The notes under the pieces are model-generated. The model worked only from the letters and a program-made list of their open reading frames with translations, did no database searches and was not told the origin of the DNA. From positions 7,874,001 to 7,938,000 of the forward strand of contig NC_088117.1 of the NCBI RefSeq assembly GCF_036370855.1: a DNA stretch of 64,000 nt, read 5' to 3'. Origin of the DNA: Dromaius novaehollandiae (lineage: Eukaryota; Chordata; Aves; Casuariiformes; Dromaiidae). Positions 39,501 through 50,487 of this stretch are shown piece by piece; position 1 is the first letter of the stretch, and every line of letters starts with the position of its first letter. Both the position numbers and the translations under genes were made by a program.

Positions 39501-40810
39501 ACCCCTGCTTTGTAGGGGCCTCAGTAGAGGAAGTTTAAAGAGCTCTTACTAAGCATTCTTCACAGGCAGGACTACTGCCAACCAGGGGAAGGGAGACCTT
39601 TCCTAGGAGGAGAAATAGAAAATGATGCTGGATGTGGGAAGAGATGGTCCTTCCTTATGAGGAAAAGATCCACTCTACCCTTCTTTCACCTTGCTGTAAT
39701 TCAGGCCTCCGGAAATTTTGTAGCTTTGGCAATAAGGTAGAAGAAACAGGATATGAGAGATTAAGTAGTCAGTTGTGATCGCTCAGGACATTGATTCTGA
39801 GCTTGAATTTTGTGACCTAATGTAGAATTATTCACAGTTTGGCAGAGAGTGGAATGAAGGTCATAGGCTGCTTTAGGGGAGTCTGGAGTATTTGGGAAAA
39901 CAGAGGCTATTTTCTCTTAATGAGTGTCAGTGATTTTGTTTTAGCCTTGCACCTTTTAGCCTAAAATGTCCTTTCCCAGAAGAAGAGAGCAACGAATCTG
40001 GTAGTTTTTCAAAGTAACACTTTTTACATTGGCTGGAAAGAACTGTGTCAGAACGGGACACAGAGAACACTTCATCACTCCAAAACTCCTTCTTTTAGGC
40101 TGCTTTTTAAACACTATTTTTTGTAATGTTTCCTGTAGCTAAACTGGTGGCTTTGTGCAAACATCTCCTCTTGGTGGTGTGACTCACCTTGTTGAGCTTG
40201 GAGTTAATGCTGCTACATGTGATAACTACAGTATTTCTCAGTGCCCTCCTCAGCAGAGACTGAGAGGATCCAAGAGACCCTGCACTAGTCGGCTGTCGGT
40301 AGAAGCGCGCTGCGGCGGGCAGAGCCCGGGGGTCCGTCACAGCCTTGCGCGTACGAGCTCATCTCGCCATTGCTGCCTCTTCGATGCGCTCGTCCTGCTG
40401 TGCTTGCCCTCGCGGACCCCCACCGCGGCCTCGTCCTGCAGAACCACGGGATCGGGAGGAGTTGGGGGAGCGTTGGCTTTTCCCGAGGGATGCCCTGAAG
40501 GTAACGCCGCCGCTGCGAACACTCGGGTGGGAGACAAGCGCGCGGCCCCGGCCTGGCCTGCTGCAGCTCCCATCCTTGGGGAGGCGAGAGCTGGGCTCGC
40601 ACAGGGGGGCCTTGCTGGGGGGGGGCTTGGCCTGGCTGCCGGAGGCCGTCGATAGGGCCAGCGTTGGGCCTGCGGCGGGAGAAGGGAGCAGGCGGCCCGT
40701 GCGGGTTTATTAACTTCCTCCGCGCTTTATTTTTGTAACCTCTCCTGTGGGCTTCGTAACGTGACCTCCGGGACCCCATTTAACGCTGTTCTCTGATTTG
40801 TCCTAATAAA
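36597..40810 (+). other. TBC1D13 3' UTR and spacer to ENDOG
   Basis: About 4.2 kb after the TBC1D13 stop. No coding exon was recognised on either strand. The only poly(A) hexamers noticed on the plus strand are ATTAAA at 38975-38980 and AATAAA at 40805-40810, so the 3' UTR may be about 2.4 or 4.2 kb. The last 500 bases (about 40290-40700) become CpG-rich and merge with the ENDOG promoter region. Overlapping open frames on both strands there are GC artefacts. Confidence 0.5.
40805..40810 (+). terminator. Candidate poly(A) signal AATAAA before ENDOG
   Basis: AATAAAATGG, followed by T- and GT-containing sequence (GGTTTCTTTG, then TGTTTCGG). It sits 150 bases upstream of the ENDOG start codon. 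By strand and position it should end a TBC1D13 transcript, which would mean a very long 3' UTR running through a CpG island. Confidence 0.5.
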
Positions 40811-40859
40811 ATGGTTTCTTTGCACACCCGCCTCGGGGATGTTTCGGCGGCGCCCTCTA

Positions 40860-40958
40860 GCCCTTAAAGCGGCGACGCTCCCGCGTGTGCGCGCACACCG
40901 GCCGCAGCGGTCCCCACCGCGGCTCTTTTAAGAGGCGCCGTTGCACCGAGCGGCGGCC
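40860..40958 (+). promoter_or_regulatory. ENDOG core promoter region
   Basis: Within a CpG island just before the ENDOG ATG lies a perfect 14-bp palindrome, GTGTGCGCGCACAC (40885-40898), and an A/T core CTCTTTTAAGAG (40923-40934) that could act as a weak TATA element. The start codon at 40959 is in the strong context GCGGCCATGC. Confidence 0.45.
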
Positions 40959-43075
40959 ATGCTGCGCGGCCGCTGGCTGCTGCCCGGGGCGTCGCTGGCG
41001 CTGGGCGCCGGGCTGGGCGCGGCCCTCGCGGCGCGGCGCGGCGATGGCGGCGGCGAGGGTGCCGCGGGGCTGCTGGGCCGCCTGCCCGTGGTGCCGGTGC
41101 TGGCGGCCGCCGGGCCGCCGCAGCCCGCCGGCTCGGGCGGCGCCGATCTCGCCAAGTACGGGCTGCCGGGGCTGGCGCAGCTGCGGAGCCGCGAGTCCTA
41201 CGTGCTGTGCTACGACCCGCGGAGCCGCAGCGCGCTCTGGGTCATCGAGCGCCTCAACCGCGACACGCTGCGCGGCGCCTCCGACCGCGCCGCCTGCGAC
41301 TTCCAGGAGGACGGCTCGGTGCACGAGTACCACCGCGCCACCAACGCCGACTACCGCGGCAGCGGCTTCGACCGCGGCCACCTGGCCGCCGCCGCCAACC
41401 ACCGCTGGAGCCAGAAGGCCATGCAGGACACCTTCTACCTGAGCAACGTCGCCCCGCAGGTAGGGCCGCCAGTGCCTCCCCGGCCGCCTCGTCCGCGTGT
41501 TTGTAGCAGTTTTGGCAAAAAGGGGTGAAATGCGACCAAACTCGCTCGGTGGCGGCGTGCTTCGTGCTAAACTGAGACGCTCGCCCTGCAAGCGCGCCTC
41601 TCTTGCTGGCAGCAAGACCCCGGGTTACTTCAGCGCGGTGTATTGTGAGGGCAAAGAAATACTCGGACACATGCGCATGAAAATGAGGGCCTGCAGTGTG
41701 CGGGGCCTGGTCCTGGGGGACAAGCCAGGCTTAGCTCTCCTTAGGCAGCTTCCAGAGTGGAGGTGACAGTCGTGGCATCTTCTGTAAAGCGCTCAGGGCA
41801 CTGCTGAGAAGTGCTGTACAGAAGTCGTGTGTTGTTGTTAGGACAACTCTGAACAACGAGGAAACCCCTTGGTGACTGACTTTGCTGTCTGTGTTGCCCT
41901 GGTTCTGTTTCCAGGTTCCCCATTTAAACCAGAACGCCTGGAATAACCTCGAGAAGTACAGCAGAAGCTTGGCTAGGAACAACAAGAACGTGTACGTCTG
42001 CACAGGGCCCCTTTTCCTGCCCAGGTAAACACGGGATGCAGCATGCTGCGGCATTAAACGGGGCTGAGGGTCTGCAGTTTCCTGAGCGTGCACCCAAGCA
42101 GAAGTGGTCTGCTCAGACCCAGTTCAATGAGCAAGTCCAGCTGTGCGCAGAGGGCCAGTGGACAGGTGCTTTCTTGAGGCTGGGATTAGCTTGCCTATTT
42201 CCAATGTAGTAGATTGTTTCAGGAGTAGGTGGGGTCGGACCTCTCCCAGGCAGGATCCGGCTCTGTGGCTATTGCCTAGCTGCCATAATTGAACTCTGGC
42301 ATCTATTCTAGTACTGTTTTCTTGAGATACAGTGTAAGGCTTTTATTTGCAGTCTTTAGTAATCTAGCAGTATGTAACAGCAGATTAGACTGCAGAGGCA
42401 TCAGCCCTTCGCTGCAGTATAAAGCTTCTAGGTTTTATTTTATAGTCTAGTTCTCCTCATAAGAGCATAACTTTATTTGCAAGGATCTTCTGTAGCACTG
42501 GGAAGAGCAGTTTTCACAAGCTGAGATCTGTTCAGCAGCAGAAAACAGCTTGGAAAGGCTGTTAAATGAGATGCTGGGGAATCTATTTGGAGGAGTAGAT
42601 CTGATGCATTGTTCAACCTCACCATGTCACATAGCCTCTGCTTCAGGGACCTTTTTCCATGCCTAACGCAGATGCAGGGCTGCTCGCTGCCGTGTTGGAG
42701 GGGGGACTCGAGTGGTGCTGGAGGGCTGAGGGCGTAGATGTGGGACCAGGCCAGGAGGTAACAGTAACAGGTCATTGCTGTTGGCGCAGGATGGAAGCGG
42801 ATGGGAAGATGTACGTCAAATACCAGGTGATCGGGAAGAACAACGTGGCCGTCCCCACCCATTTCTTCAAGGTGCTCATCCTGGAGAAGGAGAGCGGGGA
42901 GATTGAGTTGCGCTCCTACGTGATGCCCAACAGCCCTGTGGATGAGAACATACCACTGGAACGGTTCTTGGTTCCCATTGAGAGCATCGAGCGGGCCTCA
43001 GGGCTCCTATTTGTCCCCAACATCTTGAAGAAGACAAATAACTTAAAAGCCATCACAGCTGGGAACAAGCGTTGA
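40959..43075 (+). CDS. ENDOG: ENDOG, mitochondrial endonuclease G
   Basis: Non-specific DNA/RNA endonuclease of the DNA/RNA non-specific (beta-beta-alpha metal) family. It sits in the mitochondrial intermembrane space and is released to the nucleus in cell death. Three coding exons, 40959-41459, 41915-42024 and 42790-43075, give 298 aa (human 297). Residues 1-27 (MLRGRWLLPGASLALGAGLG and following, ending AARR) are basic and hydrophobic, as in a mitochondrial presequence. The mature part opens at about DLAKYGLPG. The DRGH motif is at 138-141 with catalytic H141, and the metal-site N172 is in HLNQNAWNN; both have the human numbering. The C-terminal half (KMYVKYQVIGKNN, SIERASGLLFVPN) is nearly identical to mammals. 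The first exon is extremely GC-rich, unlike the last. An in-frame TTG 18 bases upstream is not used as the start because the ATG has a better context and aligns with human. It converges with SPOUT1. Confidence 0.97.
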
Positions 43076-44262
43076 ACCCTGACTACAGAAATCAAGGTAT
43101 CCTCTGGCAGGGACTGTGACAGCAGTAGTTAGCAGAATCGTGTTTCCTTGCGTAATTTTAAATGTGCAGAATTAGAGTCAAATCAGTGCTTCTCTCTGCA
43201 TGAAACTGGAGGAAGGGCAATATTGAAATAGATGTGCAAGGCCAGTCTCAGTGGCAGGTCCTACAGGAGGCTCCTGAGCTCTTGACACCGTAGTAGCATC
43301 TCCAGGATTTGCCCATAAACTGCAGTACCAAGGTGCTTCTGTAAATTGTTCCCTTTGAGTTGTGTGTGGCTCATTAAGAGACAAAGGGAAGTTACTTAAT
43401 TTCAGATATTTGGCAGGGAAGAATTGGGTGCAAGATGGGTACAGAGGGAGATGGGGAAGTCCCTGCCTTTCTGTGGCCAAAAGATTGTATAATTTTTTTT
43501 AAGATGGCTTTTAGCAGTAAAGCTTTGAAAACTCAGGGTATTGACTGTTTCTTATCTGCTCTTACCAAAGCCCTGAATGCCTGAACAGTAAGGGGGAGGG
43601 CAGAGCCAGCTTTTCCAGCTGTTTTTCTTGCTTGATCTCATTGTAAGTAAGAGTTTAAGACCTCATGATTAGAACCAGCTGTTACAAGATGCACTTATGT
43701 GCTTTAGCTCTAAGGCTCAACTGAAGGTCCAGCCCTTCCTGCTGTTGGAGGGATGAAGCCCGTGAGTTAAAGATTAGGCTGGGGGACAGGAATAGCTTCC
43801 TGGAATAAGGATTGTGTTTTGACTTCCTTTTGCTGACTTAAGACTTCTTAAACTGTGAAGTCCACAGGGCTCCAGCTGTACTGAGAGAGCAGGATCTCTG
43901 CAGACTGGGTGCTTGTCCTCTGTATCAAGATACTTGCACACAGACTTTGAGGCAGATGAGGTTCAGTATTGTTTTATTTTCCACCCCAGACATCTGAACT
44001 CAGTCTGCTGTCAGGCTTGTCCCATGCGGCTGAGAGGCAGCAGCCAGCTCCGCTGGCTGGACCACGCAAGCAGGAGAGCTCGGGCCTGCTGGTCCCAGCA
44101 CAAACCAGCACTTGGTCTAGCTGCACCGTCAGCTTTGGTTGCCCTGTGTCTTTAGCTTTCCCCAGGCTCGGCCCTGCCAGGCTCTTGGAGTGATTTGCCC
44201 AGTACCCGGCTCTCGAATAGCGAAGGGCTCTTCCTTGAGCCAGTCTGCAGCTGACGGTGAGG
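43076..44262. other. Convergent 3' UTRs of ENDOG and SPOUT1
   Basis: 1.2 kb between the stop codons of two genes that point at each other. On the plus strand only a variant hexamer AGTAAA (43516-43521), followed by a T-rich stretch, could serve ENDOG. On the minus strand AATAAA (43978-43973) serves SPOUT1. No coding exon was recognised. Confidence 0.55.
43973..43978 (-). terminator. SPOUT1 poly(A) signal AATAAA
   Basis: Canonical AATAAA on the minus strand about 285 bases after the SPOUT1 stop codon. It is the first such hexamer in that direction. Confidence 0.65.
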
Positions 44263-47200
44263 TCAGTGGTTCTCCTTCCCTCGGCTGTCGCTGGGCGTCT
44301 TCACGGCCTCGTCGATGTGGGGTCTCAGCGAAGACAAAGAGATCAGCAGTGCTTCCTGCGACAGACCCAGTGATGTGCTTGCAGCACGCGCCACTGCCAG
44401 AGGCAGAAGCACAGCGCTGCCATCGTGCCCCACCACGCCGTCATCCGCCTGCCCTACCTCCGTCCTGATGGTTCGGCTGCCTTGGCTGGGACACGTGTTC
44501 AGGTAGAAGTCGAACAAGACGCTTGGGTCAGTAACCTCCAGGTTTGGGTCTGCATCAACCCCAGCTTCCAAGCCCTGGAGACCTCCGAAGATGACCAGGG
44601 CATGCCTAAGGGAGAGCGTGGGAACAGGATTAGAGGGGAGACTGGTTCTCACCCCTGTCCCAAGGCAGAAGCTATAAGCTTTACACAGGAGAGCTTTTCA
44701 TGTGCCTCGGTCCATCAAGTGGATTAAGAATTTGCTTCACTCTTTTTTTTTTTTTTTTTTTTTAACTTGTTTCACAGATCTGCAAGAAACAGACACATTT
44801 CCTGTGTTCAGGTAGGTGTAGTTTGTGCTCAAGCTCCTCTGCACCTCTGAGGCAGGGAGCGGCGTCCTTTGTTGACAACCGCCCAATGCAGCAGCCCTCC
44901 TAATGAAGCTCCACAGCACCCGGCCAGCACATCCATCACTGCTACAAACTGAATCGGAGGGGACTCACTCCAGAGAAACAGGCAAGGATTTGGCCTTGTC
45001 CCAGGGAGCTTCCCCCAGCTTCTGCAACGCAGTGCAACGCACATCAGCGTAAAAGGGACAGGAGAGCACAGCCAGGAGCCTGCATGGGAGTCTTGCACTA
45101 CAACAGCCCCAGCTGGGAGAGCACCAAGGCCACCATGCAGCCACCTGTACCAGGCCCTGCTGGAGGGAGCGAGTAGGCCTAGGCAGGGGTGACACGTACC
45201 TAAAGGAAGGGAGAGTGGCCTGGTCCACAGAGCTCCCCCGCTCTGAGGTCCCGATAGAGAGGTCGTAGCCTTCCTTGAAAGGGCACTCGGAGAAGACAGC
45301 ACCTGGGAAACAAATGCAATGTGCGGTTATCTGCGTGGTGCCCCCACCCATGCTGCAAGTCTCCTGGACAGTTTCAAAGGCTCCACAGCTGAGTGGTAGC
45401 AGCAGAACGGGAATTGCTTTTCAGTGTTGCTAGTGTATCTGAAGGCACAGTAAATGCAGGACCACTGTCCCTCTTTCCTACGTCATCCCCTAGCCGCACG
45501 GGTCTCCTAGCACCTTTCTCACCCGCAGTACCTTTTCCTGAAAGCTCAAATAGGCACCAGGAGCTGTTTCTTTTGGCTAAAGGAGGAGTGTCTACATTTG
45601 CCTGTGGCTCTATACAGCAAGGCGGCACCTTTCTTCTTTAGTTGTCTCTGGCATAGACTGTACAGAGATTCTTTAAATGTCACAGCTTATGGTTTGCCTA
45701 AGAGGTCCAATCAGAAGACAGTGGGAGAAGATTTTGCAGGGCTCTTGAGCTCAAATGTCACTGCTTGCTTTGGTGTAAATGAGCAGGAGGTAGGTAACAG
45801 GGAGATGGAGACGAGCTGGATGGAGATGAAGAGCACCTATTCTTGTCTGTGTTGTTACAATTGCTAGTAGCATTTGGAGCAAGGGTGAGTGGAGTTCCAG
45901 GACACAGTATTGGTGGGTGACTGGGATGATTCACTCCCCAAACTTTATCCCTCAGGTTGGTGTGGAAGCCCAGGCAGGGTGAGGCTGGCTTCTGCTGCAG
46001 GGCAGCGAATGCCCAAAAACACTTACTCAGGCAGGAGGCGAGGCGGACGCTGTAACCCCAGTACAAGCCTGACGCTGTCCGAGGGTGATGCGAGGACACC
46101 ACGATGCCTTTCCGCACTTTGCTGTCTGGAAGAGAAGCAAAGAGGTTAATAAACCCTTGTGCTCTCCTCATGAGAGCGGAGTTTGACCAGCCATATACTG
46201 AGATTTTTCCTGGGGCAAGGCTCTGACTTGGTGCGCAACCAAGAACCACCCTCTTGAGCTCATTCTGGAGAGTGTGCAAGTGTGCTTGGGCTATTTATTG
46301 TGGGTCAAAGAGCTGCCAACTCTTTCCAGTAAAGTAGGGAGGTGTGGTAAGGGTGTCATTAAAACTCGGGGGGGGGGGGGGGGTGAAGGAGACATGCAGA
46401 GCTGTTAGGTATCTTCAGACATTAGTAATCTGAAGGCTATCATGTGAAAGGACCAACTCCCACAGGAATGAAGTCTACGCATCCTAACAGGAGCAGCGGA
46501 TTACCTGGATTCTGGGGCTCCTCCAGGCGCACGGTGACTCGCAGACCAGGATCCAGCTGCCTGTCAATCCGCACCTCCTACAGCGACAATCGCCAGCAGT
46601 GTCAGGCAGCCTGAAGGTACTGGGGGAAGCAGGGAGGGAAGGGACCCCTCTGAGCAAGGGGAGGCCCGTTCTGGCCTGGAGCTGGAAGCAGGAGCTCTGC
46701 GGTCATGGCCTGTGTGTTTTGTGCAGCGCAGAGCAAGCTCGGGGTGGCTCAAATCAGCAGCCAGCTGGTGAGTGAGTTTCCAAGACTTATTTTCCAGCAA
46801 CGAACAATGTCGATGTACTGGAATGGCCAGGCCTGTTGGGACTCGACAGGGGAAGCTACAAATGTTAAGAAGACGGAAGGGAGGGGAAAGTGACAGCATT
46901 AAATTCCATCCCAGCTCACTATGAAACAGGGCCTTCAGAAACCCAGCAGTACCCACGCTGCCTGCTTTGAATCTGCCAGAGAGACAGGGGAAACCATTTT
47001 GGGATCTGTGGGTTACACACAGACATACCTTCCTCATCCCACAGTTAACAAAAGAGCCTCTGCCTGGTTTAGTTGGCCGGTCCAACACAACGCCTTCTCG
47101 GTACTCCGAATCCTCATCCACCCGCATGTGGTGGGGGCTGTCCAGGGGATTCAGCAGCCCTAGAACAGCACAGAATAAAACAACAGCTGAGAACAGGAGA

Positions 47201-49095
47201 CAAACTGGAGGAACGCAGTAAGTGCAACTGCTTTGCTGTTTCCTCCCTCTCTGGTCCAACGTACCAAGGCAGCTCAGCCTGCTTACACTCTTATGCAGAC
47301 AACTTTGTGCATCATGTGCAAAGCAAAAGCCAGAGCTCAGGAAGGGGGGAGCGAACAGCTTGAGGTGGAGGCAACAGGATTCTTACCTGCAAACTGCAGA
47401 TCCTCATGTTTTGGAAAAAAGGATTTCCTCAAGTACCTATTAACAGGGAAGGTCCAAATGTGAAAACAGTTTCTAAGGACTTCAGGCCTCAATTTAACCC
47501 TTTACTGGCTCAAAGGAGCTGCATGCTTCTTTGCATTCTTAGCTCCCTGATCTACCTCTAAGGCACTGAGCAGGTTGTATCCTGCATTCAGTGCTTCTTT
47601 CAGTTAAACTCATGAACAAGACACGTGAAACAATCAGATCCCATGTTCTTGCAGGATAGTGTGACATAAATAGTCTGGATCCTGTTTCTGTAACCTCTAG
47701 CATGAGGTGCCCATGGAAATGGGCTGGTAGCCAAATCTGATGCCAGTCTGGTGCACAGCCTGACCACGCTGGACTTACTGAGGACACTCCAAGTACTGCA
47801 GGATCCGAGCCAGCTGCACACAAGCCTTGCCTCTCTTCCCAATTCCTTCAAATTCCCCCTCCACACTCCTGAAAGAGAAACGAAGCAGCCTGTGAACTTA
47901 ATCTGAGAACAGCGGAATGGAGAAACAGAAAGCACAAAGGCAGGGTTTTCTGGGGAACAAGGCAGCTCATCCTTACTTTACGTCTTCTCCGTGTTCATCA
48001 AATACTACAATCTCATCCACGCAGAAGATGGCACAGGCCCGAGCAATCTGTCCAGCAAGGTATGTCCGCAGCTCCAGGGACTGGGCATTGTTCAGGATAG
48101 AGCCTGGCAGGGCGACACTCAGGGTGTAGTGACGCCCTAGGGAACAGAATGCGGTTAGAGAAGAGCCACAGCTTGACAGCTCCATCTCCATCATTTTATT
48201 TGCTTCTTCAGTTGGAATAGGTGTGGGGGAAATGGGAGCAACTTTTATTTCTTAGATTTTAACCATAGGTTTTCTGTTAATAAAAGTCTCTCTTGCAGTG
48301 CCTGCTACATTGTGTTCGTGCCTGCTGACAATCGGGGATTGATCCACACGAGATGCATGAAGCTGAGCCTCACCTTTCTCGTTGATATGTACAATTATCA
48401 CAAAACCCAGTTTTTTGACCTTTAACGACCAAGTTTTTCCCAGCCCTTGCACTCAGGCCTCTCCTCAGCTGACAGCAGCATTACCTTTATCCTCCTTCTG
48501 CTCCTCTTCCTTTTCAGCTTGCTGTTTCTCTGCGAGCTCCTGCAGCCTCTGCTTTTCTAGTTTCTTCAGCAGCTTTATTTCCTTCCATTTTTTCTTCTCC
48601 GCTTTCCCTGGGAGGGAGGAAAAGCACCTCCTTTGAAATAACGAGCCAGCAGGACGAGGGTGGGGGGGGGGGGACGGGCGGATGCGGAAAGGGAGGGCAG
48701 AAGGGACCGGACGGCACGAGGGGCCGCGGGCCCGGGCCCCGGACGGCTTCTGCCGGGCAGGGAGCGTTCACGGACCGGAACAACCGGCCCGGGCCCCGGA
48801 CGGCTTCTGCCGGGCAGGGAGCGTTCATGGACCGGAACAACCGGCCCGGCCCCACCGGCTGCGCCCCGGTGCCCCCGCTCCCCCCGCCTACGCCCCGCGC
48901 CAGGGCCCGGCCTTACGCTCCTGCTTCCAGCGCCGCCAGTCCACCTTCCTCTCCACGCCCTGCGGAGACAGCGACCGTTACCGGCGACCGTTGCGGCGTG
49001 ACCGCTGACGCACGCACGCGCGCGCCCCCCAACCCCCCCCCCCCGCGCGCCCCCACCTGCATCTCCTTGGGGCGCTTCGCCCCGCTGTCCGCCAT
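44263..49095 (-). CDS. SPOUT1: SPOUT1 (C9orf114, CENP-32), SPOUT-family RNA methyltransferase-like protein
   Basis: Member of the SPOUT (trefoil-knot) methyltransferase superfamily. The human protein binds RNA and is needed for kinetochore and spindle-pole function. The 12 coding exons are 49095-49057, 48959-48917, 48607-48485, 48136-47977, 47868-47779, 47436-47387, 47159-47029, 46577-46505, 46125-46027, 45302-45200, 44605-44458 and 44355-44263. They total 1152 bases, or 383 aa (human 376), all in phase. Residues about 14-68 are a lysine/glutamate-rich helix (RKAEKKKWKEIKLLKKLEKQ). The catalytic domain follows from YTLSVALPGSIL through ACAIFCVDEIVVFDE, NPLDSPHHM, GYDLSIGTSERGS and HALVIFGGLQGLE to NTCPSQGSRTIRTEEALLISL. 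The GTSERGS and FGGLQGLE loops belong to the knot that binds S-adenosylmethionine. The C-terminal tail (HIDEAVKTPSDSRGKENH) is longer than and unlike the human one. The start is the only ATG in the first exon. Confidence 0.96.
44743..44763. repeat. Homopolymer (T)21 in a SPOUT1 intron
   Basis: A run of 21 T on the plus strand (A on the transcribed strand) between coding exons 10 and 11. There is no element body on either side. Confidence 0.9.
46368..46383. repeat. Homopolymer (G)16 in a SPOUT1 intron
   Basis: Sixteen consecutive G on the plus strand, in the intron between coding exons 8 and 9. Length may vary between individuals or be a sequencing estimate. Confidence 0.85.
48729..48849. repeat. 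57-bp tandem duplication in SPOUT1 intron 2
   Basis: Two full copies (48729-48785 and 48786-48842) plus 7 bases of a third share an exact 57-bp period. One mismatch separates the full copies (C at 48771, T at 48828). The unit is GC-rich, and 57 bases is a multiple of three, so shadow reading frames show a repeated peptide. The array is intronic, between exons ending at 48917 and starting at 48607. Confidence 0.92.
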
Positions 49096-49260
49096 CGCCC
49101 CCGTGCTCCCCGGCCACGCCCCCTCGCGGCGCTGATTGGGCGGAGCCGGGCCCACGGCTGGGTCACGTGAAGCGGAACGCGAGCCAATGGCCGGGAGGGG
49201 GGGGGAGGTCACTGCTGGCCGCTTAAGTCCCCGGCGCGTTGCGCCTTGCTAAGCAGGAGC
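49096..49260. promoter_or_regulatory. SPOUT1 promoter with facing CCAAT boxes and an E-box
   Basis: Upstream of SPOUT1 an inverted CCAAT box (GATTGG, 49134-49139), a perfect E-box palindrome TCACGTGA (49163-49170, USF/MITF-TFE type), an ETS-like GCGGAA (49173-49178) and a forward CCAAT (49184-49188) lie within 55 bases. The arrangement is nearly symmetric, as in bidirectional promoters. Which gene, if any, is on the plus side is not settled. Confidence 0.6.
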
Positions 49261-49621
49261 TGCCTGGTTCCGCCGGGGAATGGGTGACCTGAGTGCACGC
49301 GTGGATTTGGGGTGGGCGGGAGTGGATGCAGTAAACCTGAGGTCTGCGCCAACAGCGGAAGGGCTTAAAATCCAGGCACTTACGTCCGATTGTACGGCTA
49401 CAAGCACTGCATGCGTGGTGTAGGATTGGTGGGTGCATCGTGCCCCTTGCAGGGTGTCTCATGGCCTAGAACAGGAGCCGACATGCGCAGGGATGTTGCA
49501 GTTAATCTTCACGCCAATAATCTAATCTCATGGTTGTTTACCTGCTTTCAGCGATCGTAACCCTTTGGCACGTACGTGGCAGCACTAAGGGCCTGAAGCG
49601 GTGCCCTTGCCTGACCTGGCC

Positions 49622-49820
49622 ATGGCAGGACAGCCGGCCCTTCAGCGGGACGAGGCGCAGCTCTCGCTCCCGAGGTACCGACGGCCGCAGCCCAACGCGG
49701 AAAACCTGCAGGAGCAGCTGCCCACCGGCCCGAGGGGCAGGAGGAAGCGCTACCGCCGCGGTGCAGTGCGCGGCGCGTTGTGTGGGGTACGGCGGGGAGA
49801 ACCGCGCCAGCCACCTCATG
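49622..49820 (+). CDS. Unassigned short ORF or possible first exon, divergent from SPOUT1
   Basis: An ATG in a strong context (GGCCATGGC) opens a frame that stays open past a good splice donor (CATG then GTGAGAGG, exon end 49820) and continues to a stop at 49865-49867. The product would begin MAGQPALQRDEAQLSL and is rich in Arg, Gln and Pro (PRGRRKRYRR). I do not recognise it and saw no matching downstream exon. It lies in a small CpG-rich patch 0.5 kb from the SPOUT1 promoter and opposite the end of the KYAT1 3' UTR. It may be a real exon of an unknown or noncoding transcript, or chance. Confidence 0.25.
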
Positions 49821-49832
49821 GTGAGAGGGACG

Positions 49833-49838
49833 TTTATT
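49833..49838 (-). terminator. Candidate KYAT1 poly(A) signal AATAAA
   Basis: AATAAA on the minus strand, 650 bases after the KYAT1 stop codon. An ATTAAA variant lies 30-odd bases before it in transcript order. The intervening 3' UTR (49839-50487) is GC-rich and carries no recognised gene. Confidence 0.55.
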
Positions 49839-50487
49839 CCTCCGTAACTGAAGTAATTCCACTTTAATAATTTAATCGCTACAAATACTTATCGCGCCAT
49901 CTCTTACACGCAACTTAAGACACCGTTTTACATTCTTCTCCGCGTTTCAAGTGAGAACGACCCGGGGGAAGGCTGCTCCCGTCGCACGGCCGGCCGCCAG
50001 CCCGGCACCAGGAGTGCGTGACGGCGCGAGCAGAGGCAGCGGCCCGCAGCCGCTCTCCCTCGGCGCAGCCCGGCCGCTGGCCCGCACCCCGCGGCCCCCC
50101 TCCCCTGGCATCGCTTTAGGGGTCAGTCCCGAAACACCTTCCCAGAACATGGTGGTGGAAAAGACCCCAGGAGCCATCCCTACCTGGGTGTGGTGCCGGC
50201 CGGGTCCCCGAGCGGGTTAGCAAAGGCTTCAGGCGGAAGGAGAAGCGATATAAATTACAGCCGCCGCACGCGGAGGCTCCCTCGGGACCGGCACCACCAT
50301 TTCGCAGCGACGGAGAGTGTCCCCCAGGCCTCCGCCTGGCAAACCTACCCGTCCGCCTGACACACGGCGCGGTTGAAAGCACAAGACTAAGGATGACGCA
50401 AAGTTCGCAGGCGAGCGGAGGGCCGGGAGGGAGAGCGGGACGTGGCAGACGGGGTCGGAGGAGCGCCGGCGTCGCTGCCCACAGCCT

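Noticed and set aside
40941-40958. Six extra residues at the ENDOG N-terminus
   Set aside because: They would need a TTG start; the ATG at 40959 has a strong context and aligns with other ENDOG proteins.
40285-41670. Overlapping long frames on both strands around the ENDOG island
   Set aside because: CpG-rich DNA lacks stop codons in all frames; only the ENDOG frame matches a protein family.
46564-47259. Single minus-strand frame of 231 codons in SPOUT1
   Set aside because: It only contains the true exon 47159-47029 (LLNPLDSPHHM) by reading through both introns; the splice sites and conserved protein show it is not one exon.
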